In this document: piece after piece, positions 12,151 to 24,751 of the stretch | Layout: each line of letters starts with the position of its first letter | How positions within the stretch are numbered: position 1 is the stretch's first letter | NCBI RefSeq assembly: GCF_036588685.1 | Contig: NC_086383.1 | Coordinates: 49,310,448-49,374,447 of the forward strand | Reading direction: 5' to 3' | Source: Mytilus trossulus | Lineage: Eukaryota; Mollusca; Bivalvia; Mytilida; Mytilidae | DNA length: 64,000 bases | Position numbers and translations under genes: made by a program | Notes under the pieces: generated by a model | Told to the model about the DNA's origin: nothing | The model's input: the letters and a program-made list of their open reading frames with translations, nothing else | Database searches by the model: none

Positions 12151-13284
12151 TTGTGCCAAGTGAGGACGAAATAGTCATTCGGCCACCCTTATATCACTTT
12201 TGAAGTCAAAAACACTATCTTCCGTTGGTCTTGACCTAATGAGGTGCAATAATGCCCGTCTTTTCACAAACATTAAAGAATTTAAAAGAATTGATCATTT
12301 TAGCGAACACAGTTCAATCATACTATCTAAAAATTGAACTGTCATTTATCTACTTTTATATTTTGAAAGCAAAACAATTTTGGTTAATAGTTGCGTACAA
12401 AAGATGACAACCCAATGTGAGCATGGATGTATCCTATTTATATGGACTTGATAAAGATTATATAACCGTGTGAAAATTATTTCGAAGTACGCGACGCGAT
12501 TTTACATTTATCCTCGATAAGTAGACTTAAGATTTTTCAGAATTTGTGTAGTGAATATCACAATTTGTTTTAGAGTTAACCAACAAAAAAGAACTATTAA
12601 AAACGATATACAAATAAAACAGTTTATAAAAGGACAGAAAGATTTCTACTTTCCTTTTAAACATGTAGCGTTTGACTTGTTTCAATATATTTAGAATCAT
12701 TAAACTGAAATGTTATTAAGAAAAATAGATTAAGAATATACAGCAATAGAATATATAGCAAGCTTAAGAAATCCACACAACAAATTGATGTTCGAATATT
12801 GGGCTTACAAATTATGCTATTACATATTTTGAACTATAATAAATATATATCTGACTCATTAGAAGCTCTGATTGCTTCTTCTCTTTTCTGATATTTGTTT
12901 TTTACTTTTTGTTTGTTCTAGTTTTATCAGGTCTTATATTTTTGAAACTTGTTTTAAATTTTCAAATATTTTGGCTTCGAACATCATTGAATAGAATTTT
13001 TTTGTCGAAATGAACAGTAAATATTGGCACCGATAACTTAATTCTAGTTATTTATTAGTTATGTGGTGTACCTAGTTATTCATCTTAAAATTGTATGACA
13101 TAGCTTTGAATAATTTCAAAAGATTGACCATGCATACGCGTCAAACATATCAAATTTGGTATTTAGGATTAGTATGAACATAGAAAAAAATCTAATATGT
13201 AAACAGGTTTCTAAAGATAAATTTAATGACAAAGACAAAATGTGGATTCAGCATTTGTTTTTTGTTATTAACTGCGACTTATTA

Positions 13285-13360
13285 ATTTGTCCAATCAAAT
13301 TCAAGCCTTACCTGACTTTGATACCTTTATAAGTAATATTTGCGTTGATAACAAAAACAG
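13285..13360 (+). promoter_or_regulatory. Promoter of LDLa gene A (CCAAT + TATA)
   Basis: A CCAAT box lies at 13291-13295 and TATAAG at 13328-13333, 37 bp apart. The start site is expected near 13358. The intervening CAAATTCAAGCCTTACCTGA is identical in gene copies B and C, as is the CCAAT-TATA distance. The untranslated exon ends at 13389 (CACAT then GTAAGT). Conservation between paralogues that differ elsewhere supports a functional core promoter. Confidence 0.7.
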
Positions 13361-13686
13361 TCTGGCCTAGACAATTACGGACAACACATGTAAGTATTAA
13401 ATTAAGATATACTTTTCTAAATATTTATTTCATTGTCAATTAAGAAGTCAGTATTTATTTGTTAGAAGTTTGACTTAATGAAATAAACTGCAAACACAAT
13501 CAATTTAGAAAACAATCCTTTCAAAACATGACACACACACATTTTAAGATTATTTAAAGTTTTAAACTGGTATTCACGGGATAAAATGACATTGAACATT
13601 GTTTACCTCAAAAGAATGTCTATGTATTATTCCTTATTCAAATAATATCAGATTCTTGTTTTAGTGCCATAATCACATAAACAAGC

Positions 13687-16600
13687 ATGCAAGCAATACT
13701 ATTATTTGGACTGTTTGTGGGAACAGTTTTTTGTAAGTATCTTAATTAACAAAGCCTCTTAAAGTATTTCTGGTAACACAATAATGTATTTAGATAAATA
13801 AATTGCACTATATCATGACTAGAGATTTTATGATTTGAAGCGTAACAGTACCATTCATGGTGTAAAAACATCCGTTGTTCGACCTGCTAAAATAAACTTT
13901 CTTATTTTGGTTTGTTCATTTGAAAATTGATGTTTGTGCTGTATTTAGACCCCTATTTGCATGCACAAAACGTTTTATGATTGGTTTTTTTCTTATATAA
14001 ATATACATGTAAATACATGCATATGGTTTATTATCAAGATTAACTCAGAGCTAAAATTCAGATGTTATTACCTACATGACCTATACCATATGGCAATTGA
14101 GCTTGTAAAACTATGCATCAAGTAGTATTGCATAAAATAATTCAACTTTCAGAACTTATCACACCGCACATTGTTTTGTTTATATAATGTTTATGACCTT
14201 TTTCAGGCTGTACTGATGATCAGTATACGTGCTGGGATGGAACTTGTAAACCAGGGAGTTACCAATGTGATTCCTGGGTTGATTGCAGTTATGGAGAAGA
14301 CGACCTGGGATGTCCAGGTAAAACATTATACTAGTACTCTTTTTTATTTTAAGTATTAAGGAAGTACAAATAAAATGAAACATGCCAAAATGTAAAATAT
14401 GATGATATGGTCAAAAATATAATAATAGAAATAACGTATCACCGAACTTTTTGTAAGCTGCGGTATGGATTATAAAAAAACACATTATAATGTGAATCGG
14501 AGGTAAACTTTATGATAGAATAGTGAAATAAAATAGTAGGAGATACCTCTTGGATTATTGTATCAGAATATCAAAAGAAAATTGCAATCTGCATTAGTCC
14601 GTAGATTTCCATATTGTGGTCATACGAAGTAGTACTTGTGTATGATTGACAATAAATGAACATGCGCTAATGTTTACCACGGATCAAAACAATCGTAGTA
14701 TATCCTTACTAAACCGTATTAAGGCGTACTGGCCAAAACTTATTAAAAAAAAAAAAAAAACTACGATTTACTGCCATTAAGAAATGATTATTCAAAAGCT
14801 AGAGTAGAAAAGATTAACGGCTTTTAGAAAATGAGACGATTCGTTCTATATCGTATCATATCGTACGAACTAACTTTGTTTAACCCTTACTAAACCGCTG
14901 TTTATCAGCAGAAAGTACGCTCTGACACTCGTCCTTTGGTATTAAACGGTGTCTAACCGTAAAAACCCATATCACTCATGTCACAAAATGACTGACTTTC
15001 TTCATTTCCCGTGGTAGTTACGTCAAAATCCGTAGTCATATCGTTTTGCTTTTGTATCAGATCCGTTTCGGACTACGAAAACTGCATTTCTGGGATCATC
15101 TGTGATATTTGATACGAAGTGAAACAGGCGTTGTGATCCGTTAATGTGTAACCTATAAGATCCAATCAGATTTGATGTCAGATTTCTTACATCAACCTTT
15201 GTAACAAGTTCCACTTAAAGTAATGGGTATTAAGAAAAATATATTACCTCGTACGGTACAGACAAACATCCTTTGCAGTGTCAATAACCCTAACAAACAG
15301 CAAAAATGGTGGAGTCAAAATGCGATAAACCCAAGGAGCTTACGAATTAAACTCTCAACCAATATAACATGTTCTAAAGCGCTTATCTGGTTTTACCTTC
15401 ATCAGATTTATATGACCTAAAAAGACTTAAACACAAATGGCATTATTCATCTAAACATAACATTGACGTAGGAAGTTGGAAGTTTAGTTTCTGGAGGTTG
15501 TATTTCTGAAAGGAAATACCGAATATTCTTAAAGGGTAAATATATCATGAGAAACTAATGTAAACATTTTCAAAATGATTAACAAAACTAAGGATGTTTC
15601 AAAATCCATTTATATGTTGTATCAAGTCCAGAATAAAACGCAACAAAGGAATGGTCAGCTTTTTGGAAAATAAGTTTTCCAAATTGAGGTCTAGGTATTT
15701 AGATCAATGAAAGTGTTCTTGTGAACAAATTGAGAGTTCACAGTAAAACAAAATGTCATTTCAGTTATTACATGTAAAATTTGTAACGGAATGTATTAAA
15801 CTATTAAGAAATTCTCAAGCCAGGAACATACTGTTTAAAACATTCGTTAAAATGACAATTGTTACCTGAACTTATAGTACTTTTCATGAATCTGTGAAAA
15901 AAAAACCATCAAATTGTCAAATTAAAAAACTAAATATTTTGAAAAATCTACAGGTTGTGACAGTGATCGTTTCCTATGTGCTAATGATCTCTACTGTATT
16001 ATATGGTGGGGAGTATGCGATGGTGTAGATGACTGTGGTGATGGTTCGGACGAACGTGGGTGCTCCAATATTATTTGGAGTAGCCGTAAGTATTCATATT
16101 AGCTGTAGATCGGAGACTAAAGAAGCATATAAAGCTATCTGGCTAATGTTATCACTGCTGTCTTTATTTCCTAGATATAATTAAAAATATTTTTTGTTAA
16201 TCTGAAAAACAATTCAACACAAATATTTATTCATTAATAGATGGAAAATAAATTTGATTAATGTATAATATTTTGATGCTAACCAATGCTATTTTTTTTT
16301 CTTTTTCACTGGAATCAACACATGAATGACAAGGATATTATTCAAAATCACAATTAATTAAGAGCAACATGAATAAAATGTCAAACAGAATAGAAATTTG
16401 CTGATGAGTTAGTTAATTATTGAAGCGATTTGCAACCTCGCCACCAAAAATATAATCGAAAACGCACCATGTCGATACTATGACCTAAATGACTGGTGAA
16501 AAGAACAAGACACTTGTTTTACAAAATAGACCTTTATACATGATCAGTAAACTGATGAAGTATTCCACAAACACGCCATTCCTCAATCTTGATACCATCA

Positions 16601-16847
16601 TTCAAACACATTGTTATTTTGTTTTTACGTTGACTTAATTTTGTATTGTTTTTAAAACCTAGATTTTTCCAGCAAGCGCGGCTTAACCAGTTCTAGTGCT
16701 GGAAAAGTAGTATCCAGGGGTATGAACAAAAGAGGCAAAGTAGCAGCTGCAGGAACAAACATGCAAAAAAAGGAAAATGAAGCACAGAAAGTAGCTAATA
16801 AGATGGAAAAACTCAGGCTGCTTAGCAGAGGAAAAGATGGCAAATAA
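13687..16847 (+). CDS. LDLa gene A: secreted double-LDLa protein with cationic tail
   Basis: Coding exons are 13687-13732, 14207-14317, 15954-16085 and 16663-16847, all with GT-AG ends and phase-1 introns. An untranslated exon ends at 13389, and exon 2 starts at 13665. The product has 157 residues. Residues 1-15 or 16 form a signal peptide ([16 protein letters not shown]). LDLa 1 spans residues 17-51 with six Cys. LDLa 2 spans 54-89 and has the canonical calcium-cage acidic residues around [14 protein letters not shown] tail (97-157) rich in Lys, Arg and Ala carries two KRG dibasic sites. Unlike copies B and C, this copy lacks the extra Cys after LDLa 2 (SNIIW in place of ANLCW) and starts its tail with HFSS, not LPYS. 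LDLa domains bind ligands outside the cell; the ligand here is unknown. I do not recognise the protein as a named family member. The model is supported by three-way paralogue agreement. Confidence 0.85.
14870..15220. other. Unassigned insertion-like segment in intron 3 of gene A
   Basis: This block of less AT-rich sequence in the A copy has no counterpart I can see in introns 3 of copies B and C. The minus strand has a 63-aa open frame (15214-15023) with no Cys and no recognised motif. It may be a decayed repeat or transposon piece. No splice context was found. Confidence 0.3.
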
Positions 16848-17243
16848 ACATGAAAAAGAACGGACGAATTTGCTAAGAGATTGGACTTGTCAACGGACTA
16901 TGATATTTGCGTTTTTTGAAAAAATCGTTTTTAATACTCTTTAGTGCTGTATTAACCTTGTCATAACGTTGTTTGATCAATTCATGTTGTATTTATGTTA
17001 AAGTTTAGGCTAATCCATTTTTGATAATATCTACCAAAGACTGCAGACAATAATTATTGATAATATATTATCGTATTTTACACTCTTCAATGAAATATGA
17101 AATATAAAATGTAAGATACACCCTTTCCAATTTGTATCTATGATTTGGAAACAAACATTTTATTGAATGGAAATCATACATACGTATTTTGATTAAATTG
17201 GAATTAACAAAGTCATTATTCATTCTAACTTCTGTCTTTCCTT

Positions 17244-17249
17244 AATAAA
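17244..17249 (+). other. Polyadenylation signal of LDLa gene A
   Basis: AATAAA is followed by ATCTTTCTTGCAAATG. The same hexamer and context occur at 27063 and 41890 after copies B and C, giving 3' untranslated regions of about 400 nt. Confidence 0.7.
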
Positions 17250-17354
17250 ATCTTTCTTGCAAATGAATTGTATTTTTTAGATATTATTAATTAAAACGTC
17301 GTTAACTAGAACTGAAAACTCAGCAACTTATGTAATATTTATACAATATAAAAA

Positions 17355-17820
17355 ATAATCATACGTGCTATGACTGCCAATGAGATTGGTCTCCTCCAAA
17401 GACCAAATAATCAAATGACTTTAGAAGTTAGCATAGGTCACTTTACAACCTTCAATAACGATTTCATCCAATATCACATAGCAACATATCAAGAACCCAA
17501 AAGTAACAAGGGTAAAACAATGCAAACGAAAAAAAACAATGGCCAGATTTAGGCATAAAACAAAACAAAAACGAAACACAAAATATATACCATACAAACA
17601 ACGACTCAATTACGTGCTGCGACTTGGGACAGAAACATACAAAAGTTGTTGAGGTTCACATGGTTACGAGCGCCAAACACTCCTTTTACATGTGACAGTG
17701 GTGTTACAGCAAGTACACACATAACTCTCAATCGTTTAGAGTAAAGATTAAAAAAAAATCGTAAAGGTTCCGCGGAACCTAGTGTCTCGCCTACTTTAGC
17801 TGTTAATCGCAGACTCAAGA
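17355..17820 (-). repeat. Dispersed repeat X-like copy downstream of gene A
   Basis: The copy begins GCTATGACTGCCAATGAGAT and continues with TCACATAGCAACATATC, GGGTAAAACAATGCAAACG and GTACACACATAACTCTCAAT. The B and C blocks carry the same insertion at 27180-27540 and, diverged, at about 42010-42400. It was therefore present before the gene duplications. Confidence 0.6.
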
Positions 17821-18357
17821 AAAATGAGGAAAAAAATCAATAAAAATATTCCTCTCGATACTATCTTTTGATTGTAAGAAATTTCTGTTCAAGTTTGGTG
17901 AAAATCCAGGATAGTTTATTATGAAAATTATAAATGTTTAAAAAACATTAACTGCAGACTGTATGTAATGTTAACTTGAAGAAAATCTAAGTCCATTATT
18001 AAGTTAAATACGAAAACAATGGATTTTTTTTACAAAATTTACTTCTGGATACTATCTTATGATCATAACAAGCTTCTGTCCAAGTTTGGTACACAGTGAA
18101 TGTAATGTTTTCTGGAAGAAGTCCATTTAAAAGTAGGATACAAAATCTACTTCTTTATACTATCGTCTGATCATAAACAAGCTTCTGCCGTAGTTTCGTA
18201 AAAGTCCAGGACAGAAACTAATTAGAATTTCAAAAACTTTAACCACAGAGTGAATATTTGTGGACGCCACCGCCGACGACAACGACGCCGACAAAATGTT
18301 TGATCGCTATGTCTCGCTTTTTCGACTAGTTTCGAAGGGTCGACAAGAAGGGTTCAA
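17821..18357. repeat. Repeat W: internally repeated 'GATACTATC...CAAGTTTGGT' block
   Basis: Three internal subunits each carry GATACTATC(T/G)T, GATTGTAAG/GATCATAA and CAAGTTTGGT or AAGTCCAGGA. They end in ACGACGCCGACAAAATG and GATCGCTATGTCTCGC. The same block follows gene B at 27600-28105, so it belongs to the duplicated unit. It is non-coding. Confidence 0.6.
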
Positions 18358-18915
18358 TAGTTTAGTCTTAGATGCATGATTTGTTTATTAGTTGTTAGTG
18401 GCTTTGAACAAGCTCACAGATAACTGCAAGTACTCTCAGATCTGTTCCCTTTTGTTGTCGGGATGTACAAGTACCCGGCCACATTCACTTGTATTTTTTT
18501 CCATCTGATGAGTTAAGCCTTTTTGAACTGATTTTTATAGTTCGTTCTTATGTTGTACTGTTATACCATTGTCCCAGGTTAGGGGGAGGGTTGGAATCCC
18601 AATAACATGTTTAACCCCGCCACATTATTTAAGTCTGTGTCTGTCCCAAGTCAGGAGCCTGTAATGGAGTGGTTGTCGTTTGTTTATGTGTTACAAATGT
18701 GTTTTTCGTTAATTTTTTATATAACTAAGGCCATTAGTTTTCTCGTTTGAATTGTTTTACATTGTCATATCGGGGCCTTTTATAGCTGACTATGCGGCAT
18801 GGGCTTTGCTCATTGTTGAAGGCCGTACGGTGACCTATAAATGTTATTATCTAAGTCATTTTGGTCTCTTGTGGACAGTTCTCTCATTGGCTATCATACC
18901 ACATCTTCTTTTTTA
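18358..18915 (+). repeat. Dispersed repeat X, near full-length copy
   Basis: This copy runs from TTTAGTCTTAGATGCATGAT to CATTGGCTATCATACCACAT + CTTCTTTTTT, with the same block order as 1911-2502. It sits exactly where homology between the A and B blocks changes. Confidence 0.8.
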
Positions 18916-19081
18916 TATTAAGTTTCTTCTGTATCTACAACCATTAATATGCATATGTGTATAGCAATAATACTTCTGATAATTTCATTTACAAATTGAA
19001 TATTGTTACCGATAAAATATACAAAGATATAATTACAGTGTTAAATTTGTAGCCCAGTAGTTAACATTTCGGTTTATAAAA

Positions 19082-20402
19082 TATCAATAATGTGGTCTTT
19101 TTTTTTTTTAAATTTCCTGTTTAACAAAACTTTGAATTTTTTCGAAAAAAGTAAGGATTTTCTTATCCCAGGCATATATTACATGTACCTTAGCCGTATG
19201 CTCTTCAATGCTCTTTAACTTCGTACTTGTTTGGCTTTATAAATATTTTGATAGGTGCGTCACTGATGAGTCTTGTGTAGACAAAACGTGCGTCTGGCGT
19301 ATTAAATTATAATCCTGGTACCTTTGATATCTATTTACACCACTGGGTGGATGCCACTGCTGGAGGACGTTTCGTCCTCGAGGGTATCACCAGCCCAGTC
19401 AGTACTTAACATTTCGGTGTTGAAATGAATATCAATAATGTGGTCATTTTTATAAATTTCCTGTTTTACAAAACTTTGAATTATTCGAAAAACTAAGGAT
19501 TTTCTTATCCCAGGCATAGATTACCTTAGCCGTATTTGGCACAACTTTTTGGAATTTTGAATCCTCAATGCTCTTCAACTTCGTACTTGTTTGGCTTTAT
19601 TAATATTTTGAAAGGAGCATCACTGATGATTGTTGTGTAGACGAAACGCGTGTCTGGTGTATTACATTATAATCCTGGTACCTTTGATAACTATTTACAC
19701 GATTTGGGTGATGCCACTGCTGGTGGACATTTCGTCCCTGAGGGTATCACTAGCCCAGGAGTTAACATTTCGGTGTTGACATGAATATCTATAATGTGGT
19801 CATTTTAAAACATTTTCCTGTTTTTTAAAACTGAATTTTTCGAAAAACTAAGGATTTTCTTATCCCAAGCATAGATCATGTGAAGATTACCTTAGCCGTA
19901 TTTGGCACAACTTTTTGGAATTTTGGATCCTCAATGCTCTTCAACTTTGTACTTGTTTGGCTTTATAAATATTTTGATAGGAGCGTCACTCATGAGTCTT
20001 TTGTAGACGAAACGCGCGTCTGGCGTATTAAATTATATTCCCTGGTACCTTTGATAACTATTTACACCACTGGTGTTGGACGTTTCGTCCCCGAGTGTAT
20101 CACCAGCCGAGTAGTTAACATTTCGGTATTTACATGAATATCAATAATGTGGTAATTTTTATAAATTTCTTGTTTTACAAAACTTTGAATTTTTCGAAAA
20201 ACTAAGGATTTACTTATCCCAGGCATAGATTACCTCAGCCATATTTGGCACAACTTTTTGGAATTTTTGATCCTCAATGCTCTTCAACTTCGTACTTGTT
20301 TGGCTTTATAAATATTTTGATAGGAGCGTCACTGTTGAGTCTTGTTTAGACGAAACGCGCGTTTGGCGTATTAAATTATAAACCTGGTACCTTTGATAAC
20401 TA
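19082..20402 (-). repeat. Satellite array, ~356-bp unit, about four units, reverse orientation
   Basis: The landmark CCTGGTACCTTTGATA recurs at about 19314, 19674, 20041 and 20383 (spacing 360, 367 and 342 bp). Each unit contains GACGAAACGCGCGTCTGGCG or variants and the CTAAGGATTTTCTTATCCCA block. Units are more diverged from each other than those at 28121-34660. The array is absent from the matching point of the C block (near 34800), where flanking sequence is continuous. Confidence 0.8.
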
Positions 20403-20436
20403 TTGTAACATTTAACAAGAATCTGTTTATTTTAGG

Positions 20437-23400
20437 CATCTAAATGTTTACTCTGATCTTATCAAAATTGCCGGGCTCGATTAACAACAATCTTTGACCT
20501 TGACCTTATCTTCTAGGGAACTCAAATAAATAGACAATAGGTTTATACGGCTTACGGTTAATGAGTCATAAAAACATATCGACAAAAGGAATATAACTCT
20601 TGAAACATTTCACCAGATTGCTTTGATTCAAATCAGCCAAAATCTGAGGGTTTAACCAATAATTAGGAAACATAATTTTGTCGTTATCTTTTGGGGTAAC
20701 ACAGGAGACACACTTTTAAGAAAAACAGAAAAAATCGTCGGCTAAACGAGATAAGTTTTAAAGTACAGAAATTTTCGGTATAAAATTCAATATATGTAAG
20801 CGACATCTTGCATAACAGCATAACATCGGAAGAAAAGGGTTTGTCCGAAGGAGAAATTGTCAGAAGGTGATTTTCAATATACTCGTAAATTACACACTAA
20901 GCATAAACAAAAGTTTCCATAACTGTCGCCATCTTTTAAAAACATTTTTTTTTAAATATTAAAATTAATTGTAAAGAAAAATATTTTAAATGTTCTCCTG
21001 TTTTCTTTTTGGTCTTTTTTTTTGCAAGGTCGTTATCAGTTTATTTTCAACTTCTAATCTTGAGTCTTTACTACCTCTAAGTATAGCTCAAAATATGGAA
21101 ATGTGAAAACACGTTGAAAACTTGTATGTAAATGGGTTTTTTTTTTTTATTTGAACGCTTTAATACTCGAATCAAATAATAGATTTAACAATTTTCTGAT
21201 TCTATCCCTTTGATTTATCAATAAAACAAATATAGGAGACATAAGAAACATGGTTCAAGGTCATATGTGTATGATGGTTTGAGTTGTATAGTCAATATAA
21301 AAGAATTGGTCAAAACAAACAGATTGACGAAAATGACATCACAATAACAGAAGAAGGAATACATAAATACCCGCATCGCTTCAAAATTACTTGTACAAAA
21401 TATTTTAACAAAGTACGTTATTAGATCCGATTGAATGTGTGTAGATATCAAAAATATTTAGAAAACTTTGTAAATTTACAAAAGGGTAACATAAATCGCA
21501 TTATAGTTTGCACACATAAACAAATGGACGTACTTGTTTTGATATGTATAATTGCAGTATATGAATATTTTATCAATTTAAACAAAGAAATGAATGAACT
21601 AAAACTTAAAGAACAATTGACCTTTTAAAAGATGTTTTAAACTTTCGAACACTGATGTACTGTCTTAAATATAACATACACTATTTACTAGTACAGTGTT
21701 TACTCTTCTCGCGGATATTCATTCGGCTATAGAAATCAAGCACGGACATCATACCGACATTATCGTGAAAACAATTTAATAAAGCAGATATGATATTTAG
21801 TTCAAAGTGAGTAATTCAAAACAAATACATGACGAAAACAACAAACAAATTCAACTTTGTTCTTTTACATTTCTCGATGATTTAGATGGCAATAGTCCTG
21901 TTAAAAATATGCATATAATATCCGGGAGAGTCATGATTAGTTTATCAAACAAAGGTGTAAGTAACCTAAATGACTTTTTTTCGGATGTTTGTTTTATGTT
22001 GTTTTTAAAGTAAAACACGTTATATAGATGCACAAAAAGTAGCAAAATGAAAGGAAAATAAACTTAAATTAAGGCAACAGTAGTATATCACTGTTCGAAA
22101 TTCAGAAATCGATTAAGAGAAATATAATCCGGGCAACAAACTCAAACCGAGAGAAACACTTCAATTATAAGAGGAAATCAAATAAACAAGAGAAACACTA
22201 AAGTGAACAAAAACCAACTACAATGCGACACACACAGAAATGAACTTTAGATAACTACTGCCATTTTCCGGACTTGGTACAGGCTATTTTAAGAAAAAAT
22301 GATGGATTGACCCTGGTTTTGTGGCTAGCCAAACCTCGTTCTTTTATTGCAATGTTAAATATAACACTTAAATGATACCTTTACATGACAGGAATACAGT
22401 ACAAATAAATGCATGAACATTTAGGACAGAGAAATGACAACTACCAATACAAAAATACATTTCGACATGCTAACCACAGAATAAACACAAAAACGTAAAA
22501 CAACATAGGACAGCACACAAAAAATAGCACAACAGAACTACGAACTGTCTTTCACACTTCTCGATCAACACCATAAAAGTGATGTTACAGGTAAGTTTCT
22601 TTGTTCTTATACATTTTCCGATTTTGATGGCAATAGTCCTCTCGAAAGGATACATATAAGATTGGGGACAGTAAGGACTAGTTTATAAAACAGAGGTGTT
22701 TATAACCTGTTTGTTTTATATTGATATTTTTAGCGATAAGTCAGAAGGAAAAATGATTAAATATACTTGCAAGTGGGAATAGAAAATGAATCACTGTGCC
22801 AAAGATAGAACAAACATACGAATGTGTCATAAAGAACTAGCAATTTTGAATTTTACACACTGTTTTGTTTGCTCTTACAATATTGAATACTTCCAGGATT
22901 TTCACAAATATTTTTGAAAAAAAAATGATTATTTAAGCGAGCATAGTTTAACCCTTCTTTCAACCTAGTTAGCTGACAAATATTTACTTATATGCATTTC
23001 GGTTTACGGTCGATTGTAAAGGATTATAGACTTTACAGGCTTTGTCATTGTTGCGAACAAAAAGCATATGGTAGATTCAACGCCTCCACAATTTGACTGT
23101 TTACCAATAAAGGTTTCTGAACCAAATGAAAAAAGGAAAATTCTATACCAAACAACATGTTCAAAAACACACACACCAACGAAACCAAAAATACTTCATA
23201 CTGAATAACTCGTTAACAAACACACGCAAACACACACACACACACACCAACAAACAGAATAAATTGATAAAGGAATTTGTATCAGTGGATGACTACTCTT
23301 TTGTAAGGATTTAATATTGGTCTTGTTCTGATTAATGTATCATAGATAAACTGAAATGTAGTTTATAAAAGCAGATTAAGGGTATACACGAATGACACAG

Positions 23401-23930
23401 CAAGGTTAAAACATTATTGTAATTTAGGTATACGAATTTTGTCCAATTGAAATTTGTTGTTACACCATTGATTTTTTAATTCATTTGACTTAAGTAATAA
23501 ATATCTGCCTCATGCGATTCTCTGATTGCTCGGTTTTGGCGTTGCTGTTTGTTCTTCTTATCAGATCTCTTTTGAAGGAGTTTTGAATTTTCAAATGATT
23601 TGGCGGCGGGCATCACAAAGTATATATGTTTATTGTCAACTGCGCAGTAAATATTGGCACCCGTAATGCTATTCTAGTCATGTTTAGAGCACGTTAACTT
23701 CCTACTCAGAAATGTAGACTTCAATTGCATGTCTAACACTGATAAATTTCTTTGAGCATTTATAATTCCCATGCTTTAAACATATCGAATTAAGTATTTG
23801 ATATAAGTCTGAACATAATAATTATCAAATGTGTAAACAGGTTTCTAAAAATAAATGTAAAAACAAAGAAAATATTTGAATTCAGCATTTGTTTTGTTGA
23901 AAACTTAATTATAAAACTGCGACTTTTTAA
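20437..23930. other. Upstream flank of LDLa gene B (duplicated DNA, no gene)
   Basis: The sequence aligns by eye with 34835-37650 upstream of gene C, and more loosely with 10915-13285 upstream of gene A. It holds poly-purine stretches and a (CA)n run at 23221-23248 but no convincing exon. Short ORFs here are not kept between copies. Confidence 0.6.
23221..23248. repeat. (CA)n microsatellite
   Basis: This short, interrupted CA-dinucleotide run sits at the same position as the longer (CA)n tract at 36909-36949 in the C block. Confidence 0.8.
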
Positions 23931-24005
23931 TTCGTCCAATCAAATTCAAGCCTTACCTGACTTTGATATCTTTATAAGAAACATTTGCGTTGATGAAGCA
24001 ACAGT
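23930..24005 (+). promoter_or_regulatory. Promoter of LDLa gene B (CCAAT + TATA)
   Basis: CCAAT lies at 23936-23940 and TATAAG at 23973-23978, with the same 37-bp spacing and intervening sequence as copies A and C. The predicted start is near 24003. The untranslated exon ends at 24035 with a GTAAGT donor. Confidence 0.7.
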
Positions 24006-24751
24006 GTGCCCTGTATTGAACAATATACATCACATGTAAGTATTGAAGTAGGATATTTCGTTGAACATTATGTTTTAGTTAATTCATAATAACTATTTGT
24101 TTGTTTAAATCTTGTATGACATCGTTTGTTTTATTTTCAGTTGAATAAAGTTGAGTAATATATATGTAGTCGTGTAAGTGCGTAAGTGCTGAATGATGTT
24201 CGAATAGTCTTATTAGTATTTTGAATAGTATCTATCAGATTAAAACGTATTCAATAATGTTAATGATGTTTTTCCCATAGAAAAGATAACTTAACATGAT
24301 TATTTCATTTCTTTCTCGAAATGATAATTCTGAAGATAATTTTGATTATTTTCGCAGCATATTCATATTTAAATCGCGTTTATGTTGTCTGTAAGTCAAT
24401 GTATTTTATCATCTTTTGTTTTTATAAATAAGTTTTGAAGGTGGTATTATGAAAAAAAAAGTTAACCCAGAATTTCCTATCTCGCAATGGTTTGGACAAA
24501 ACCGTCAAAACTCATGTGTTCGTCAACCTTGAGTTCAATTCACCACGTACATTTACAAACAACATGTACCATACCAGAAATTCAACAATCGAAATGTATG
24601 CCAATAATGCATGTCTGAATGCTTTTTATACTGGATTCATCATAAAAACGATTACATTTCTTTATGTTTATATTTAAGGTTTGTTTTGCTTTTATTCCCG
24701 ATTTCAGTTATATCAGTTTTAATTTTAGAATCCTGCATCTTATTAGCAACC

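Noticed and set aside
15023-15214. 63-codon minus-strand ORF in intron 3 of LDLa gene A
   Set aside because: No splice sites in the right places, no Cys and no family recognised; probably part of an inserted repeat.
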